DNA from: Rhodanobacteraceae bacterium
Lineage (GTDB): Bacteria; Pseudomonadota; Gammaproteobacteria; Xanthomonadales; SZUA-5
Assembly (NCBI GenBank): GCA_016713135.1
Contig: JADJPR010000015.1
Coordinates: 1 to 64,000, forward strand
Length of the DNA stretch: 64,000 nt
Direction of reading: 5' to 3'
Shown: positions 11,688 to 22,185 of the stretch, one piece after another
Numbering within the stretch: the stretch's first letter is position 1
How the letters are laid out: each line of letters begins with the position of its first letter
Position numbers and translations under genes: made by a program
Notes under the pieces: model-generated
What the model saw: the letters and a program-made list of their open reading frames with translations, nothing else
Told to the model about the DNA's origin: nothing
Database searches by the model: none

Positions 11688-14600
11688 TCATTCCGAAGCC
11701 GCCGGCGAACACGCCGTCTGTAGCAGACGCGGCGCCGCCGCCGTCCAGTTCGCGGAAAAAGGCCAGTAGCGCGTCGCGTTCGCCCTGTGGCAACGGCAGC
11801 AGCGCCGGTGTGGCTGCGCCTGCGTGAGTGGTCGGCGTGCGCGACGAGGATCTCGTCGATGGCGGCGTACCCAGTTGTTGGTTTCCAGTCTCGATGGGTC
11901 CACGGGGGCGCTTGGCATTCAACGGCATTGTTCTCGATGCGGTGCATCGCTCCAGTTCGTGCCGCGCCAGTTGGGGTCGTTGTCGCTGGCGGCGAGCGCC
12001 TGCGCCGGCAGGGCGACGCCGTTGACGCGCACCGTCAGGGCTCTGGTCCATGGGGCGCCGCGCGCGAGCTGCTCTGGCGCAGTTCGATCGCGCTGTTCGC
12101 CCGGCCGGGCCGCCGTCGACGCCGGTGAAGCGGCAGCAGATCTGGCCTGGGGCTTCCAGGCTCACGTAGGCGCGGGTCGGCGCACCAGGTCGTCGTTGTT
12201 GAGCTCGACGAAGCTGTTGACCAGCGCCGCGCCACCGAGGCGTTGGCGGACTCGGCGGCGAGCGTGATCGCCGGTCACCCGGAACACGTCTTCGAGCGTG
12301 GGCGCCGAGCCGTCGTGGAAGTAGGGAGCGCTGGCAAACGCCCCGCGCAGGGTCGGTGCCGATGCCGGTCAGCGGGCCGCCGAGGCGACCGCCGCTGCTG
12401 GCGCGCAGGTGCCGACATCGCGCAGCACCGGAGCTGCCGGCGGCACTGTCGGTGTACCGCGGCGGGGTGTGGCAGCCGGCGCAGCCTTTCGCGCTGGAAG
12501 ATGGTCTCGCCCTGGATGCCCAGCGCCGTCGGCTGGCCGTTGGTCTGCCGGTGGGGGCCGCGCGGCAGGAAGGCGTGCGTGAGCGAGGCCACATAGGCGG
12601 GTGCGTCGAGATCGGCGCTCAGGCCGGCCTTCGCTGGCCGAGCGGCGCGCTGGTCGCGGCGAAATCGGCGTCGGACGGGAAGCCGCTGCCGCCGAAGGCG
12701 CCGCGGATGTCGTTCTCGAAGTCCTGGATCTCGTCGAAGTTGGCGCTCCAGTGCACGCGCCGCGGGCGAGGCCGCCCGCGGCCATTCAGCATCGTGGTGT
12801 TGCGCAGGCCCTCGCCGCGGCCGGTGAAGTCCCAGCTGCGGCCGTCGTCGCCGCCGTCGAGGTGGCAGGTGGCGCAGGACAGATAGCCTTCGGCGCTCAT
12901 GCGCGGGTCGCCCGCGTGGTAGAAGATCCGCTTCCTGCCGAGCACCGCGCTTGCAAGCGCTTCGTTCGCGACCGTCGGGACGCTGGTCGAAGCCACCTGC
13001 AGCGAGCCCTGCGCGTACAGCGCCTGGGTCTGTAGCACTGTGACCGTGCGGCCCATGAAGTCGTGCACGAAGGTGCGCCCGGTGGTGGGGTCCGCGCACA
13101 CGCCCTGCGGCGCGGCGCCGGTGGGCAGGCGCGTCACCAGCGCGCCCAGGCCGGTGTTCGCATCCAGCGCCAGCGCGTCCAGCACCAGCAACTCGTTCAT
13201 GCCCTGAAGCGTGACCAGCAGGTAATCGCCGAGCGGCGAGAAGGCCACCGCGCTGGCCGAGTCGCTGTTGTCGATGTCGATCGCGCGGGGCGAAAGCGTT
13301 CGGCGACGCTGGCGCCGGCGGGATCGATCTCGACCAGCAGGTTGCGCACGGTGTTGTCCTGGTCGAGGTCCTGGCTGGGGTGGATCAGCTCGCCGCGCTC
13401 GCTGTTGGGCTTGGTGCCCGGCACGAAGGCGCGCGCGCTGCGCGGCGAGATCGCGATGGCCGCCAGCTGGTTCGCAACGCCCTTGCCGCCGGCGGTGGTG
13501 TCGCGGTTGGCGTCGCCGCCGATCTTCGGGATGCTGATCGCGCGCGTCAGGGTCATCGTTGCGGCGTTGATGTCCCAGACCTCGCCGTGGTGCTGCGGCG
13601 ACAGGGAAGCGCGTGACCAGCACGCGCGCCGTCGGCGGAGACCGCGAGTCCACGCGGGTTCGGGCCGAGCGCCAGCGCGCCGGTCTGGGCGCGGGTGGCC
13701 CACGCCGTAGCGGCGCAGCTCGCCGCGGCCGCCGAGCGCCACGTAGGCGCTCGCGCCGTCCGGCGACAGCGCCAACCCAGCCGGCGCGCTGCCGTAGCCG
13801 GTGTCGATGGTGTCGATGATCGCGCCGGTGACTTCGTTGTGGATGCGGATGCGGTCGTCGTCATGGCAAGCCACCCACAGCTGACCGCCTGGCGTGCGCG
13901 CGAGCGCGCGGGTCGTCGCAGGTGGCGTGCTCGGCCAGCTTCTGCAGGGCTGTCGGCATCCAGCGCGCTGATCGTGTCGCCGTCCGGATTGACCGTCCAC
14001 ACGCGCCGGTTCGGCCCATCGCACAGGATCGGCGCGCTCGCCGTCGGGCGCGCCGCCGGCAATGGGGCGAGCACGGTCACGACGCGCGTGCGGCTGGCGA
14101 TCACGCCCGACGAGTCGCGCACCTGCACGCTGGCGCGGTAGTGTCCGGGCTGGGCGTAACTACGCTGCGCCAGCGTCGCCGCCCCAGGCGGTGCGCGGCG
14201 AGCCGTCGCCGAAGTCGAAGCGGTACTGCAGCGTGTCGCCGTCGGGATCGCTGGCCTGCGTGGTGAAATCGACCAGCGCGCCGGGTGAGGCGGGTAGGGC
14301 GTGGCGCTGAAGGCGTCGACTACCGGCGGCCGGTTGCCGCCGACGCTGAGGCCGGTCGAGAAGGTGAACGCATACGGCGCCATCGCGTTGCCGGCGGCGT
14401 CGCGGATGCCATCCAGCCGTACCTCGTAGCTCTGGTTGGCCGCCAACGGAGCATTCGGCTGGAAGGTAAACACATCGTCGAAGGCGTAGGTCCAGCGTCC
14501 GGCGAGCGGCGCGCCGAAGGTGCCCGGGCCGGTGACCGGGCGCACCATGAAGGACTGGCCGTTGACGATCGACAGGGTGTCCAGGGTTTCGTGGATCAGC

Positions 14601-15866
14601 AGGCTGATCGGTGCGCCGGTCGGGTAGCCCGACTGGCCCGCGCGCGGGATGTGGAAGGCCACCGATGGCGGGCGCGCGTCCGGCGCCGCCTGGTACGCGA
14701 AGATCGCCCAGCCCTGGCCCGGATCACCCACGCCACCGGTGACCAACAGGTTTCCGAGCGGCAACGCGAACTGGCTGGTGTCGACGCCGTTGGAGATGGT
14801 GGTGAACTGGCGCACCGAGCTGCGCGTGCGCATGTCGATCTTGTGCTCGCCGATGAAGGCGTACTCGTCCTGGAACTGCGCGTACATCGCGCCCGAGGAC
14901 CCGTTCGGGCGCGCCAGCGGACGTCGGCAACAAAACGCAGCGCGGTCGGATCCGTAGCATCCACCACGCGCGCATGCCGTTGCCGCCGCCGTCGTTGTAG
15001 GGAAAACGATGCAGAGCTCGCCATCGTTGCCCCCACAGCTCCGGCCAGTAGCCACCGGGGCCGCCATGGCGCAACACGTCCAGCAGCACCGGCTGCTGCG
15101 GATTGCTGACGTCGTAGGTGGCCACCCCGGTGCGGCTCTGGTCGGAGGCGTAGATCAGCAGGTTGCCGAGCAGGAAGGGATGGCCGATGACGCCGGTCTG
15201 GCCGAGGTGGTCGAAGGTGGCTTGCAGCGTGCTGCCTGGCGAGCCCGGCGGTCCGTTGCGGTAGATCCGCGCGAGCCCACCGACTGCGTTGTAGCTCCAC
15301 CAGGTGTCCTCGATGTACCACGGCTGCTGCAGGATCCCGCGCACGCCGACACCGAAGGGGCCGGACTCGGCGCGGGTCACACCCGGGGATGCCGGTTTGG
15401 GCGCGGAAAAGACCAGTCGAGGCCGCCGGTTTCGTTGTCGTTGTCGGCGCCGATCACCAGGAAAGGTCCGGTTGCGCCGGTCTCCATGCGCTGGCCGAGG
15501 TGGAAATAGCCGTGCGCATTGACCGGCTGGCGCGTGGTCCCGAGCGTTCCCTGCGCGTTCGCCGGCGCGTTGACGATGTTGCGCGGGTTGGCCGGGTCCA
15601 TCAGGTTCCACATCCGCACCTGCAGGTTCGGATTCGGATTGCTCGACGGACTCTCGGGAATCGTGAACAGCACGCCGTTGTGCCAGGCGATGATTGCGCC
15701 GCGGCCATCGCCGGTGCCGAAGGGGCCGGCGATCAACGCGCCCTCGGTCCGCGCGACATTCGGGAAGCCGATGCCGCTGGGCCATTCTGGTCGTGGTCGA
15801 TTGCGAATGCGCGGCGCTGGCGCAGGCGGCGAGGCAGGCGGCGGTGGCGAGGCGAGGGCGCGTCAT
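11688..15866 (-). pseudogene. very large exported protein: PKD domain, YVTN-type beta-propeller and MauG-like di-haem domain, frameshifted
   Basis: ATG at 15866, then a signal peptide (A-T-A-A-C-L-A-A-C-A-S-A-A-H-S). The first third holds beta-propeller-like repeats (G-A-I-I-A-W-H-N-G-V-L-F near 15690; Y-D-V-S-N-P-Q-Q-P-V near 15105). Next come an Ig-like region (L-A-A-N-Q-S-Y-E-V-R-L-D-G near 14440), a PKD domain (D-F-G-D-G-S near 14215) and a second propeller (L-A-L-S-P-D-G-A-S-A-Y-V near 13770). The last third resembles the MauG/cytochrome c peroxidase family with two haem sites: C-A-T-C-H near 12865 and C-A-G-C-H near 12480. It ends G-V-F-A-G-G-F-E if one extra G near 11692 is ignored. 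The length is about 1,390 residues. Roughly six frame changes remain. A periplasmic or surface oxidase is inferred. Confidence 0.65.
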
Positions 15867-15965
15867 GGCGTGCGTCCGGCAGGCCGGCGGGGTGCCGGCA
15901 TGCAGAGTACGCAATCGGCCGGCCGAAACGACAGTCCGCCGGTCGGGTCCGATGCGGACGCCGGG

Positions 15966-16532
15966 TCAGTCCCAGCGCCCGACCAGCACCAGCGCCGCCA
16001 GCGCCAGCCAGATCGGCGCCGTCAGGTAGTGGAACGGGCGGTTGTCGGCGGCCGCATCGAGCGTGCGCTGACGCGGGTCGCCGAGGAAGGCGACGATCTC
16101 GTCGCGCATGCGCAGCGCGTCGCCCTGGTCCCAGCGCGTCAGCACCTTGCGCCCTTCGCGGGTTACCAGCGCCACCCGGCGGTGGATGGTCACATCGCCG
16201 TTGTGGTCGACGTCGGTGCGCTCGTCGAGTTCGGCGCCCTGCAGCGTGCCCGGCGCCAGCAGCACGCGCTCGCTGACCCACAGGCGGTCGTGCAGCACCT
16301 CGCAATGGATGACCCCGGGCGTCCGTTCGCAACGCAGGGTGGTGCGTTCGGCGCTCTCCAGCAGCCAGATCGCCAGCGCCAGGAAGGGCAAGGCGCCGAG
16401 CAGCCGCCAGGCGCTGAACTGGCGCCACCGGATGCGCCCGTCGGCGCGCGCCAGCGACAGCAGCGTGTAGCCGCAAATCAGCGCGCTGAACCCGGCCAGC
16501 GCAGCGTAGGCCAGCCACCAGAGGATGCTCAT
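15966..16532 (-). CDS. small membrane protein with N- and C-terminal helices, unknown function
   Basis: 188 residues from the ATG at 16532. Two hydrophobic helices open the protein (W-L-A-Y-A-A-L-A-G-F-S-A-L and L-L-G-A-L-P-F-L-A-L-A-I-W-L-L) and one closes it (A-P-I-W-L-A-L-A-A-L-V-L-V-G). The middle is a soluble, mostly beta region with T-D-V-D-H-N-G-D-V-T and a D-Q-G-D-A-L-R-M-R-D-E-I helix. The start codon overlaps an in-phase stop (ATGA) for the transporter-like gene upstream, once that gene's frameshift is repaired, so the two are likely translated together. I do not recognise the family. Confidence 0.6.
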   Translation of the reverse strand: MSILWWLAYAALAGFSALICGYTLLSLARADGRIRWRQFSAWRLLGALPFLALAIWLLESAERTTLRCERTPGVIHCEVLHDRLWVSERVLLAPGTLQGAELDERTDVDHNGDVTIHRRVALVTREGRKVLTRWDQGDALRMRDEIVAFLGDPRQRTLDAAADNRPFHYLTAPIWLALAALVLVGRWD

Positions 16533-17831
16533 GCGCCATTGTCGGGTACGCCAGGGGCCGCGCCAAGCATTATCCGGGCGGCTGATTCCGCGGTAGCGCC
16601 GGCCCAGCCAAAGTGCCAGCGCCAGCCACAGCGCCGACAATGGCGCCGCCACCCAGGCCAGCCCGGCGATGCCGAAGCCCGCCCAGGTCACCAGCGCGCT
16701 GCTCCACGCGCCCAGCTGGTCGCCGGTGCGGTAGACCACGGTGTCGACCAGGTTCTTGGCCTTGTACTTCTCCGCGCGCGAGGGGCACGAACAGCGCCTC
16801 GCGCGCGGGCGCGAGAAGGCGAAATTGCTGACGCGGCGCGCCACCGTGAACACCACCACGGCCCCGAGCACCGGCCAAAGACCCAGACCGGCGAATCCGA
16901 CCAGGCTGACCAGCGGAAGCGCCGCCAGGGTCAGGCCGACACCGAGGCGCCCCATCAGGCGGCCGGTCAGGAACAATTGCAGCACCAGGGTGAGCGTGTT
17001 GACGATCAGGTCAACCTGGGCGAACCAGCGCGTCTGCGCCGCGCGCCCGTCGACCATGGCATCGACCACCTGCGCCTGCAGGAAGTAGAGGAAGGTCGAA
17101 CCCACCGTGTACAGCAGCATGTAGCCGCAGATGCCGAGCAGGTAGGGCGACCGAACCGCGGCGCGCAAGCCGTCGAGTGCGCCACCGCCGACCGGGGTTT
17201 CCGTCGCAGCGGCGCCCGGGGCCCGCGGCGCGCGCCGATCGAAGGCGCGCAGGCACCAGACGGTGGCTTCGAGCATGCCGAGCGAGCAGCAGCAGCGCCG
17301 GCTGGCCGAGAAGGTCCACCAGACCGGCGGTCAGCGCGCCGCCGGCCACGGCGCCCAGCGTGGCTCCGGCGGCGATGATCCCGTACAGCCGGCGCGAGGA
17401 CTCGCCGCGCCAGGCGTCCGCCATCAGCGCCCAGAACACGCTCAGGGCGAACAGGTTGTAGACGCTGACCCAGACGAAGAACACCCGCCCGGTCCACACC
17501 GACGAGCTTTCCGGCAGCGCCACCAGCGCGATCCAGAAACCCAGCAGGCACAGCATCAGCGCGCGATAGCAGATCGCCACCACGGTCAGCCGCGGAAAGC
17601 GCGAGACCAGTGGCGTACAGCGGATTGACCGCGAACATCGCCAGCAGCGTGGCGGTGAAAAGCCATGGCAGGTTGTCCACACCACCGGCCACGCCCATCT
17701 GGTCGCGGATCGGGCGCAGGATGAAGTAGCCCGCCATCAGCAGGAACACGCTCATTGCCGCCAGCGCCGGCGGCTCCTCGCGGCGCACGCTCGAGCATCT
17801 GGCGCCAGACGCTGGACTCGGGCTGGCTCAC
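16530..17831 (-). CDS. MFS-like 12-helix transporter, distantly like ATP/ADP translocases, frameshifted
   Basis: An inner-membrane carrier. Near the start is F-L-L-M-A-G-Y-F-I-L-R-P-I-R-D-Q, typical of the MFS branch related to NTP/NDP antiporters. Many helices follow, including L-F-A-L-S-V-F-W-A-L-M-A-D near 17440, G-A-T-L-G-A-V-A-G-G-A-L-T near 17360, Y-L-L-G-I-C-G-Y-M-L-L-Y near 17130 and S-N-F-A-F-S-R-P near 16820. Frame changes are needed near 17790, 17590, 17280 and 16780, and once more near 16560 to reach a stop at 16530-16532. The GTG at 17831 (V-S-Q-P-E-S-S) is the best start but has no good ribosome site. The substrate is unknown. Confidence 0.6.
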
Positions 17832-17943
17832 GGGTGGCCGCCGCAGCGCGCTGTCACGGTGAGGTGTCGATACATGCAGGCCTGGCGATGGGCAGTGGGC
17901 GCAACACCAGCGGATGCCTGCCGCAGGTGCGCATCGCCCGGAA

Positions 17944-18062
17944 GTCAGGCGGCGCTCAGGGCCACGACCAGCGTAGCCCGGCGGTACGCGCGCCAGGGCG
18001 TTCCCCGGGTGCTTAGCAAGTCCTCGGCGGTGAATCGCTGCGCGATACAACGCCCTACGCCG
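17944..18062. repeat. REP-like intergenic repeat, copy 1
   Basis: Between the carrier gene and the dehydrogenase gene. On the minus strand it starts TAGGGCGTTGTATCGCGC, continues AGCGATTCACCG and ends in GGGCTACGC. The same order of blocks occurs at 54832-54925 (TAGGCCGGTGTATCGCGC, GGCGATTCACCG and GGCCTACGC). The blocks are partly self-complementary. Confidence 0.5.
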
Positions 18063-18090
18063 CAGTTTGCGTCCGGTCAGAGCGCCGCCG

Positions 18091-19232
18091 TCAGTACCGC
18101 GCTCGATGTCGACCACGTTCAGCAACGGCTCGCCGGCGACATAGCGCCGCAGGTTCTCGGCGACGAGCACCTGGTAACGCTCGTTCTGAGCGTCCGACTG
18201 CGCCGCCACGTGCGGCGTGATCACCACATTGTCCATCGCCCACAGCGGGTGGCCGGCGGGCAGCGGCTCGGGATCGGTGACGTCGAGCCCGGCGCCGGCC
18301 AGGTGGCCGCTCTCGAGCGCGGCGACGAGGTCGGCGGTCACCGCGCTGCGCCCGCGCGCCACGTTGATGAAATAGCCGTCTGGCTTCATCGCAGCGAAGA
18401 AGGCGGCGTCGAAGATCCCGGTGGTCTGCGGTGTCAGCGGCGCGGCGTTGACCACCACGTCGGCTTCCGCGGCAAAAGCCAGCAGGTCCTCCGGCAATCC
18501 CACCTTCGCGACGAAATCCGGGCCTTCGCGGCTGCTGTTGCGGGTGGCGATGACGCGCATGCCCAAGCCATGCGCGAGGCGTGCGACCTCGGTGCCGATG
18601 CCGCCGAGACCGACCAGCAACATGGTGCGTCCGCCCACCTCACGCATCCCGGCACGCGGGGCGCCATCGCGCGCCCATTCGCCGGCCGCCTGGTTGCGGC
18701 CGTGCACGCTGAGGCCGCGGGTCAGGGCCAGCAGCATCGCCATCGCGTGCTCAGCGATCGGCTGCGCGCTGGTACGCTGCATGTTGCTCAGCGTCAGGCC
18801 GCGCTGCGCCAGTCCCGGTACCGCCACGCAGCGCTCGACGCCGACCGACAGCGCCTGGAACCAGTGCACCGACGTGGCCTCGGCCAGCAGGGCCGGATCG
18901 CAGGGTCCGATCACCACCTGCGCGCCGGCGAGTTGCGCCTTGCGCGCCTCGCCCTCGGCCAGTGCCTCCACCTTGGCTTCCGGCGCGAGGGCATGCAGTG
19001 CAGCGAGCTGCGCGTCATCGGCGTAGGCGACCACGACCAGTCCCGGCGCCTTCCAGCCCGGCAAGTCGCGCGAGGCGGTCTTCGCCTCGGCCAGGCCGAA
19101 CTGCTGGATCAGCGCGGTGGCGCGCGGATCCGGGGCGCCGGCTTGCGCCTGGGTCCAGAGCGCGAGCAGGCAGGCCAGAAGGCTGGAAGGACGCGCCCGT
19201 GACGGGCGGGTGCGGGGTGGGCTGCGCGACAT
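18091..19232 (-). CDS. exported D-2-hydroxyacid dehydrogenase family protein
   Basis: About 380 residues, NAD(P)-dependent oxidoreductase of the D-isomer-specific 2-hydroxyacid family. The Rossmann motif is G-L-G-G-I-G-T-E-V-A near 18600. The catalytic Arg sits in I-N-V-A-R-G-R-S near 18355, and the catalytic His in V-V-I-T-P-H-V-A-A near 18205. The N-terminus is unusual: an arginine-rich start followed by L-L-A-C-L-L-A-L-W-T-Q-A-Q-A, a good signal peptide, so the enzyme appears to be exported although it needs a nicotinamide cofactor. The frame stays open past the normal end; restoring one base gives I-E-R-G-Y and a stop at 18091-18093, where homologous proteins would be expected to end. Its substrate is not predictable. 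Confidence 0.75.
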
Positions 19233-19342
19233 GGGAATCCCTGATCGTGGCGTACTGCGCAGGTTAGCGCGGGCTGGCCGCCTGCGGGCGTTCCAGTCTT
19301 GCCGGCGCGATGGCCCCGCGCAGGCGTGCACCCGCGTCCAAT

Positions 19343-19777
19343 TCAGAGGACCTGTACGCCGCCGCTGCTGCTGCCCTGCGCAAGGGCCTGGAATAGCGAG
19401 CCGACGTCGAAGCCGTCCTGTCCCTCGACGATCTGCCCGTTGGCGAAGCGCAGCCAGGTGATGCCGTCGAAGCGTACGCGCCGGCCGCAGGCGGGCAGCC
19501 CGAGCGAATCGCCCTGATGGGTGCCGTGCATGCGCCACCGTACCACCACCTGCTCGGCCTCGGTGACCGTGCCGAGCACGTCGAAGCGCATGTCCGGGAA
19601 GGCTGCGGAGAAGGGCTCGAAGACTTCGCGCAGCCATGCGTCGCGGCCCTCGATCACGCGCCCGGCGGCCTCGCCGCGGGTGTCCTCGGCCATCCATTCG
19701 GCAACCAGCGCGCGGTCCTTGTTCGCCCACACTTCAGTGAACCAGCGGCGCGCGCGGTCGGTGATGTCGGTGTCCAT
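19343..19777 (-). CDS. SnoaL-like ester cyclase/NTF2-fold protein
   Basis: 144 residues. ATG at 19777 follows a GGAG eight bases upstream; an upstream in-frame start is possible but has no ribosome site. The pattern W-F-T-E-V-W-A-N-K-D then D-M-R-F-D-V-L-G-T-V-T-E-A-E and V-V-V-R-W-R-M-H-G-T-H-Q-G matches the SnoaL-like/ester cyclase group, small alpha+beta barrels that bind hydrophobic ligands. No catalytic claim can be made. The C-terminus (S-S-S-G-G-V-Q-V-L) is short and polar. It stands alone between oppositely placed or unrelated genes. Confidence 0.75.
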   Translation of the reverse strand: MDTDITDRARRWFTEVWANKDRALVAEWMAEDTRGEAAGRVIEGRDAWLREVFEPFSAAFPDMRFDVLGTVTEAEQVVVRWRMHGTHQGDSLGLPACGRRVRFDGITWLRFANGQIVEGQDGFDVGSLFQALAQGSSSGGVQVL

Positions 19778-19873
19778 CGGTGGGCTCCAGGTGGGTTCGG
19801 GACACCGAGCATAGCCGCGGAAACCTTCAGTTACGCTTCTGCTTCGGATCCTGTCCGCCGGGCGTGGACGCAC

Positions 19874-20708
19874 TCAGCCCTCGAAGCCGTTGGCGTACAC
19901 CCGTTGGGCGGCGGCGGGCTCCACCGGGACGCCGACTTCAAGCAGCGCCGCATAGCCGACCTGGTTGTCGCCGGCAACCGTCGCGAGCTGGTGGATTCCG
20001 CCGTCATCGCCGAACACGTTGTCGCTGGCCAGGCTGAGCTGGTTGAGATTGCTGGTGGCGGCTGGGTACAGCGCGGCTTGCGCGTAGACCGCGCGGCAGG
20101 CGGTTTCGGGCAGCGCCAGTTGCGAAGTCCGCAGGGCATTGCTGCCGCTGGTGGCCGCGGCCAGCGAAGCGAAGACCTCGAAATGCATGTGCGGCCAGCG
20201 CCCGGGGTAGCAGCCCGGGAAGATCGTGGTGAAATGGATTTCGCCGCTGGCATCGCTGACCTGGACCCCGCGCAGGTAGTTCTGTGCCGTGATCCCGCCT
20301 CGAGTACATCGAGTAGCCGCCGGCGGCATTGCAATGCCACAGATAGACCGCCAGCCCGGTCAGCGGCGCACATCCGCCCGTGCTGCTGACCAGGCGCAAG
20401 GTCACCGTGAGCAGGGTCCCGACGGCGAGCGTGCTGCCGGAATCGCCGAAGCTGGCCCGGATGTCGCTGCGCACGATGCCGCTCTGGGTCAGCGCATTCG
20501 GCCCGTTGCTGCCATCGCCCGGATATGGGCCGCCGGTTTCGGACGGGATCAGGACGCAAGCCATGCCGCGTGCGGGCATCAGACCAGCAGCGGCGGCGCC
20601 GCCGAGCCAGCCCAGCAGGCGTCGTCGTTGCAGGCGTTCGCGCTCGGCGAGGACGCGCAGGGTGGTGGCGAGCGGTGCATCTGCATCGGGCAGCACGGAC
20701 ATGGACAT
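19874..20708 (-). CDS. Tat-exported intradiol ring-cleavage dioxygenase-like protein (one frameshift)
   Basis: Start ATG at 20708 with GGAG upstream. The N-terminus has a twin-arginine signal (R-R-R-L-L-G-W-L-G-G, then a hydrophobic stretch and a cysteine in A-C-V-L-I-P-S-E-T). G-G-P-Y-P and the metal-binding P-G-R-W-P-H-M-H-F-E-V are those of the non-haem Fe(III) intradiol dioxygenases; the two His and the nearby Tyr are ligands in the family. One frame change near 20296 joins the halves. The last residues are V-Y-A-N-G-F-E-G, a variant of the F-x-x-G-F-E tag. It is a paralogue of the larger dioxygenase at 23708-25265. The aromatic substrate is unknown, and ring cleavage outside the cytoplasm is an inference from the signal. 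Confidence 0.78.
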
Positions 20709-20874
20709 GACAGGCTCCATCTGGGCACAAGCACAATGTGCCACTGAAGGACGGCAGCAAATTCCAGCGACCGAGGAACCATCGAGGACAAACTTTGCAG
20801 GCCCGCGGTGGTGGTCCGTGCGGGACATTGGTCGCATGCTGGACGCAATAGCGCAGGCTCGCACGGAGGAATGG

Positions 20875-21507
20875 ATGACGTCCGGAGACCGTTTCGCGCA
20901 GAGTTGGCGGCGCGCCTGGCAAGGGGTCAGCGCCAAGGGCGACGGCGTGGCCTGGCGCGACGCCCTTCTCCGGCGTTACGCGGAGCCGCATCGCCACTAC
21001 CACACCCTGCAGCACCTCGACGAATGCCTCGCCGGGTTCGAGGCCGTTGCCGGCCAGGCGCAGCAACCTGCCCTGGTGGAGCTGGCGCTGTGGTTCCACG
21101 ATGCGATTTACGAGGTCCGCAGCAGGCGCAACGAAGAGGCGAGCGCCGACTGGGCGCATCAAGTCCTGCGCGGCGCCGGGGTGACCGAGGAGGACGCCCG
21201 AGGGGTGCATGCGCTGGTGCTCGTCACCCGTCACGACAGCTTGCCGCAGGATGCCGACGCACGACTGCTGGTCGACATCGACCTGTCCATCCTGGGCGCC
21301 GCACGCGCCCGCTTCGACGAGTACGAATGCCAGATCCGGGCCGAGTACGCGCATGTCCCGGGCCTGCTTTTCCGCTTCAAACGTCGCCAGATACTGCGCG
21401 CCTTTCTCGACCGGCCCTGGATCTACGCCACCGAGTACTTCCGCAGCAGGCTGGAGATTCCTGCACGCGAGAACCTGGCGCGCGCCCTGAGCGGTGCCCC
21501 GGGCTGA
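20875..21507 (+). CDS. HD-superfamily metal-dependent hydrolase-like protein
   Basis: About 210 residues, resembling the predicted metal-dependent HD phosphohydrolases (COG4339 type). Metal-ligand motifs: Y-H-T-L-Q-H-L-D-E (residues about 41-49), W-F-H-D-A-I-Y (about 72-78), T-R-H-D (about 121-124) and L-L-V-D-I-D-L (about 135-141). The start chosen is the ATG at 20875, just after GGAGGA at 20865-20870 (short spacing); the ATG at 20836 is an alternative with a weak site. It is transcribed divergently from the dioxygenase gene and converges on the response regulator, with three bases between the stop codons. Confidence 0.75.
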   Translation: MTSGDRFAQSWRRAWQGVSAKGDGVAWRDALLRRYAEPHRHYHTLQHLDECLAGFEAVAGQAQQPALVELALWFHDAIYEVRSRRNEEASADWAHQVLRGAGVTEEDARGVHALVLVTRHDSLPQDADARLLVDIDLSILGAARARFDEYECQIRAEYAHVPGLLFRFKRRQILRAFLDRPWIYATEYFRSRLEIPARENLARALSGAPG

Positions 21508-21510
21508 TGC

Positions 21511-22185
21511 CTATCCCTCGTCCAGTTCGAAGCGAAAACCCGAACCGTAGACCGAATGGATGGCGTCCAGCCCGATCTCGTCCAGCTTGCGGCGCAGGTT
21601 TCGCACGTGACTGCTCAGTGTGCGCTCGGCCACGATTCGATGATCGTCGTAGGCTGCCGCCAGCAGTTGCTCGCGGGTGCAGATGCGTCCGCGCCGGCGC
21701 AGCAATCGTTCCATGATGCGGAACTCCACGGGCGTCAGCGCCACAGTCTGGCCGGCGCAGCGCAGTTGCATGCGCTCCTCGTCCAGCAGCAGGCTGGATT
21801 CCGCGGCGGGTTCCTGCGCCCCGCGTGCCCGCCGCAGCACGGCGCGCAGCCGGGCACCGACTTCGCGCAGGCTGTAGGGCTTGCAGATGTAGTCGTCGGC
21901 GCCGAAATCGAAGCCCAGCAGGCGGTCGATCTCCTCGATCCGGGCGGTGGCCATCAGCACCGGCACGCTGCTCGATTCGCGCAGCTTGCGCAGCAGCGTC
22001 AGGCCATCCTCGCCCGGCAGCATGACATCCAGCAGCAGCGCGTCGGGCGTCTCCTCCCGCACGCGCCGGAGCACTGCGCTGCCATGATGCTCGATCAGTG
22101 CCTCGTAGCCCTCGGCCTGGAGGTAGTCGCGCAGCACCGCCGCGAGCTTGGGCTCGTCCTCGACGATCAGGATGCGTTCGCGCAT
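21511..22185 (-). CDS. OmpR-family response regulator (BaeR-like)
   Basis: 224 residues. The receiver domain carries the acidic pair E9-D10, the phospho-acceptor D53 in L-L-L-D-V-M-L-P, the A-T-A switch region and the Lys in C-K-P-Y. The C-terminal winged helix has T-P-V-E-F-R-I-M-E and the recognition region L-S-S-H-V-R-N-L-R-R-K-L followed by S-V-Y-G-S-G-F-R-F. The start at 22185 overlaps the end of the kinase gene by 19 bases, so the two are translationally coupled. Upstream in the same operon is the dioxygenase. BaeR in Escherichia coli controls envelope stress and efflux; the regulon here is unknown. Confidence 0.9.
   Translation of the reverse strand: MRERILIVEDEPKLAAVLRDYLQAEGYEALIEHHGSAVLRRVREETPDALLLDVMLPGEDGLTLLRKLRESSSVPVLMATARIEEIDRLLGFDFGADDYICKPYSLREVGARLRAVLRRARGAQEPAAESSLLLDEERMQLRCAGQTVALTPVEFRIMERLLRRRGRICTREQLLAAAYDDHRIVAERTLSSHVRNLRRKLDEIGLDAIHSVYGSGFRFELDEG

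Noticed and set aside
16530..17831. A single fused transporter plus membrane-protein gene
   Set aside because: The frame is continuous only because of an indel. Repairing one base gives a stop overlapping the next ATG (ATGA), a normal two-gene arrangement.
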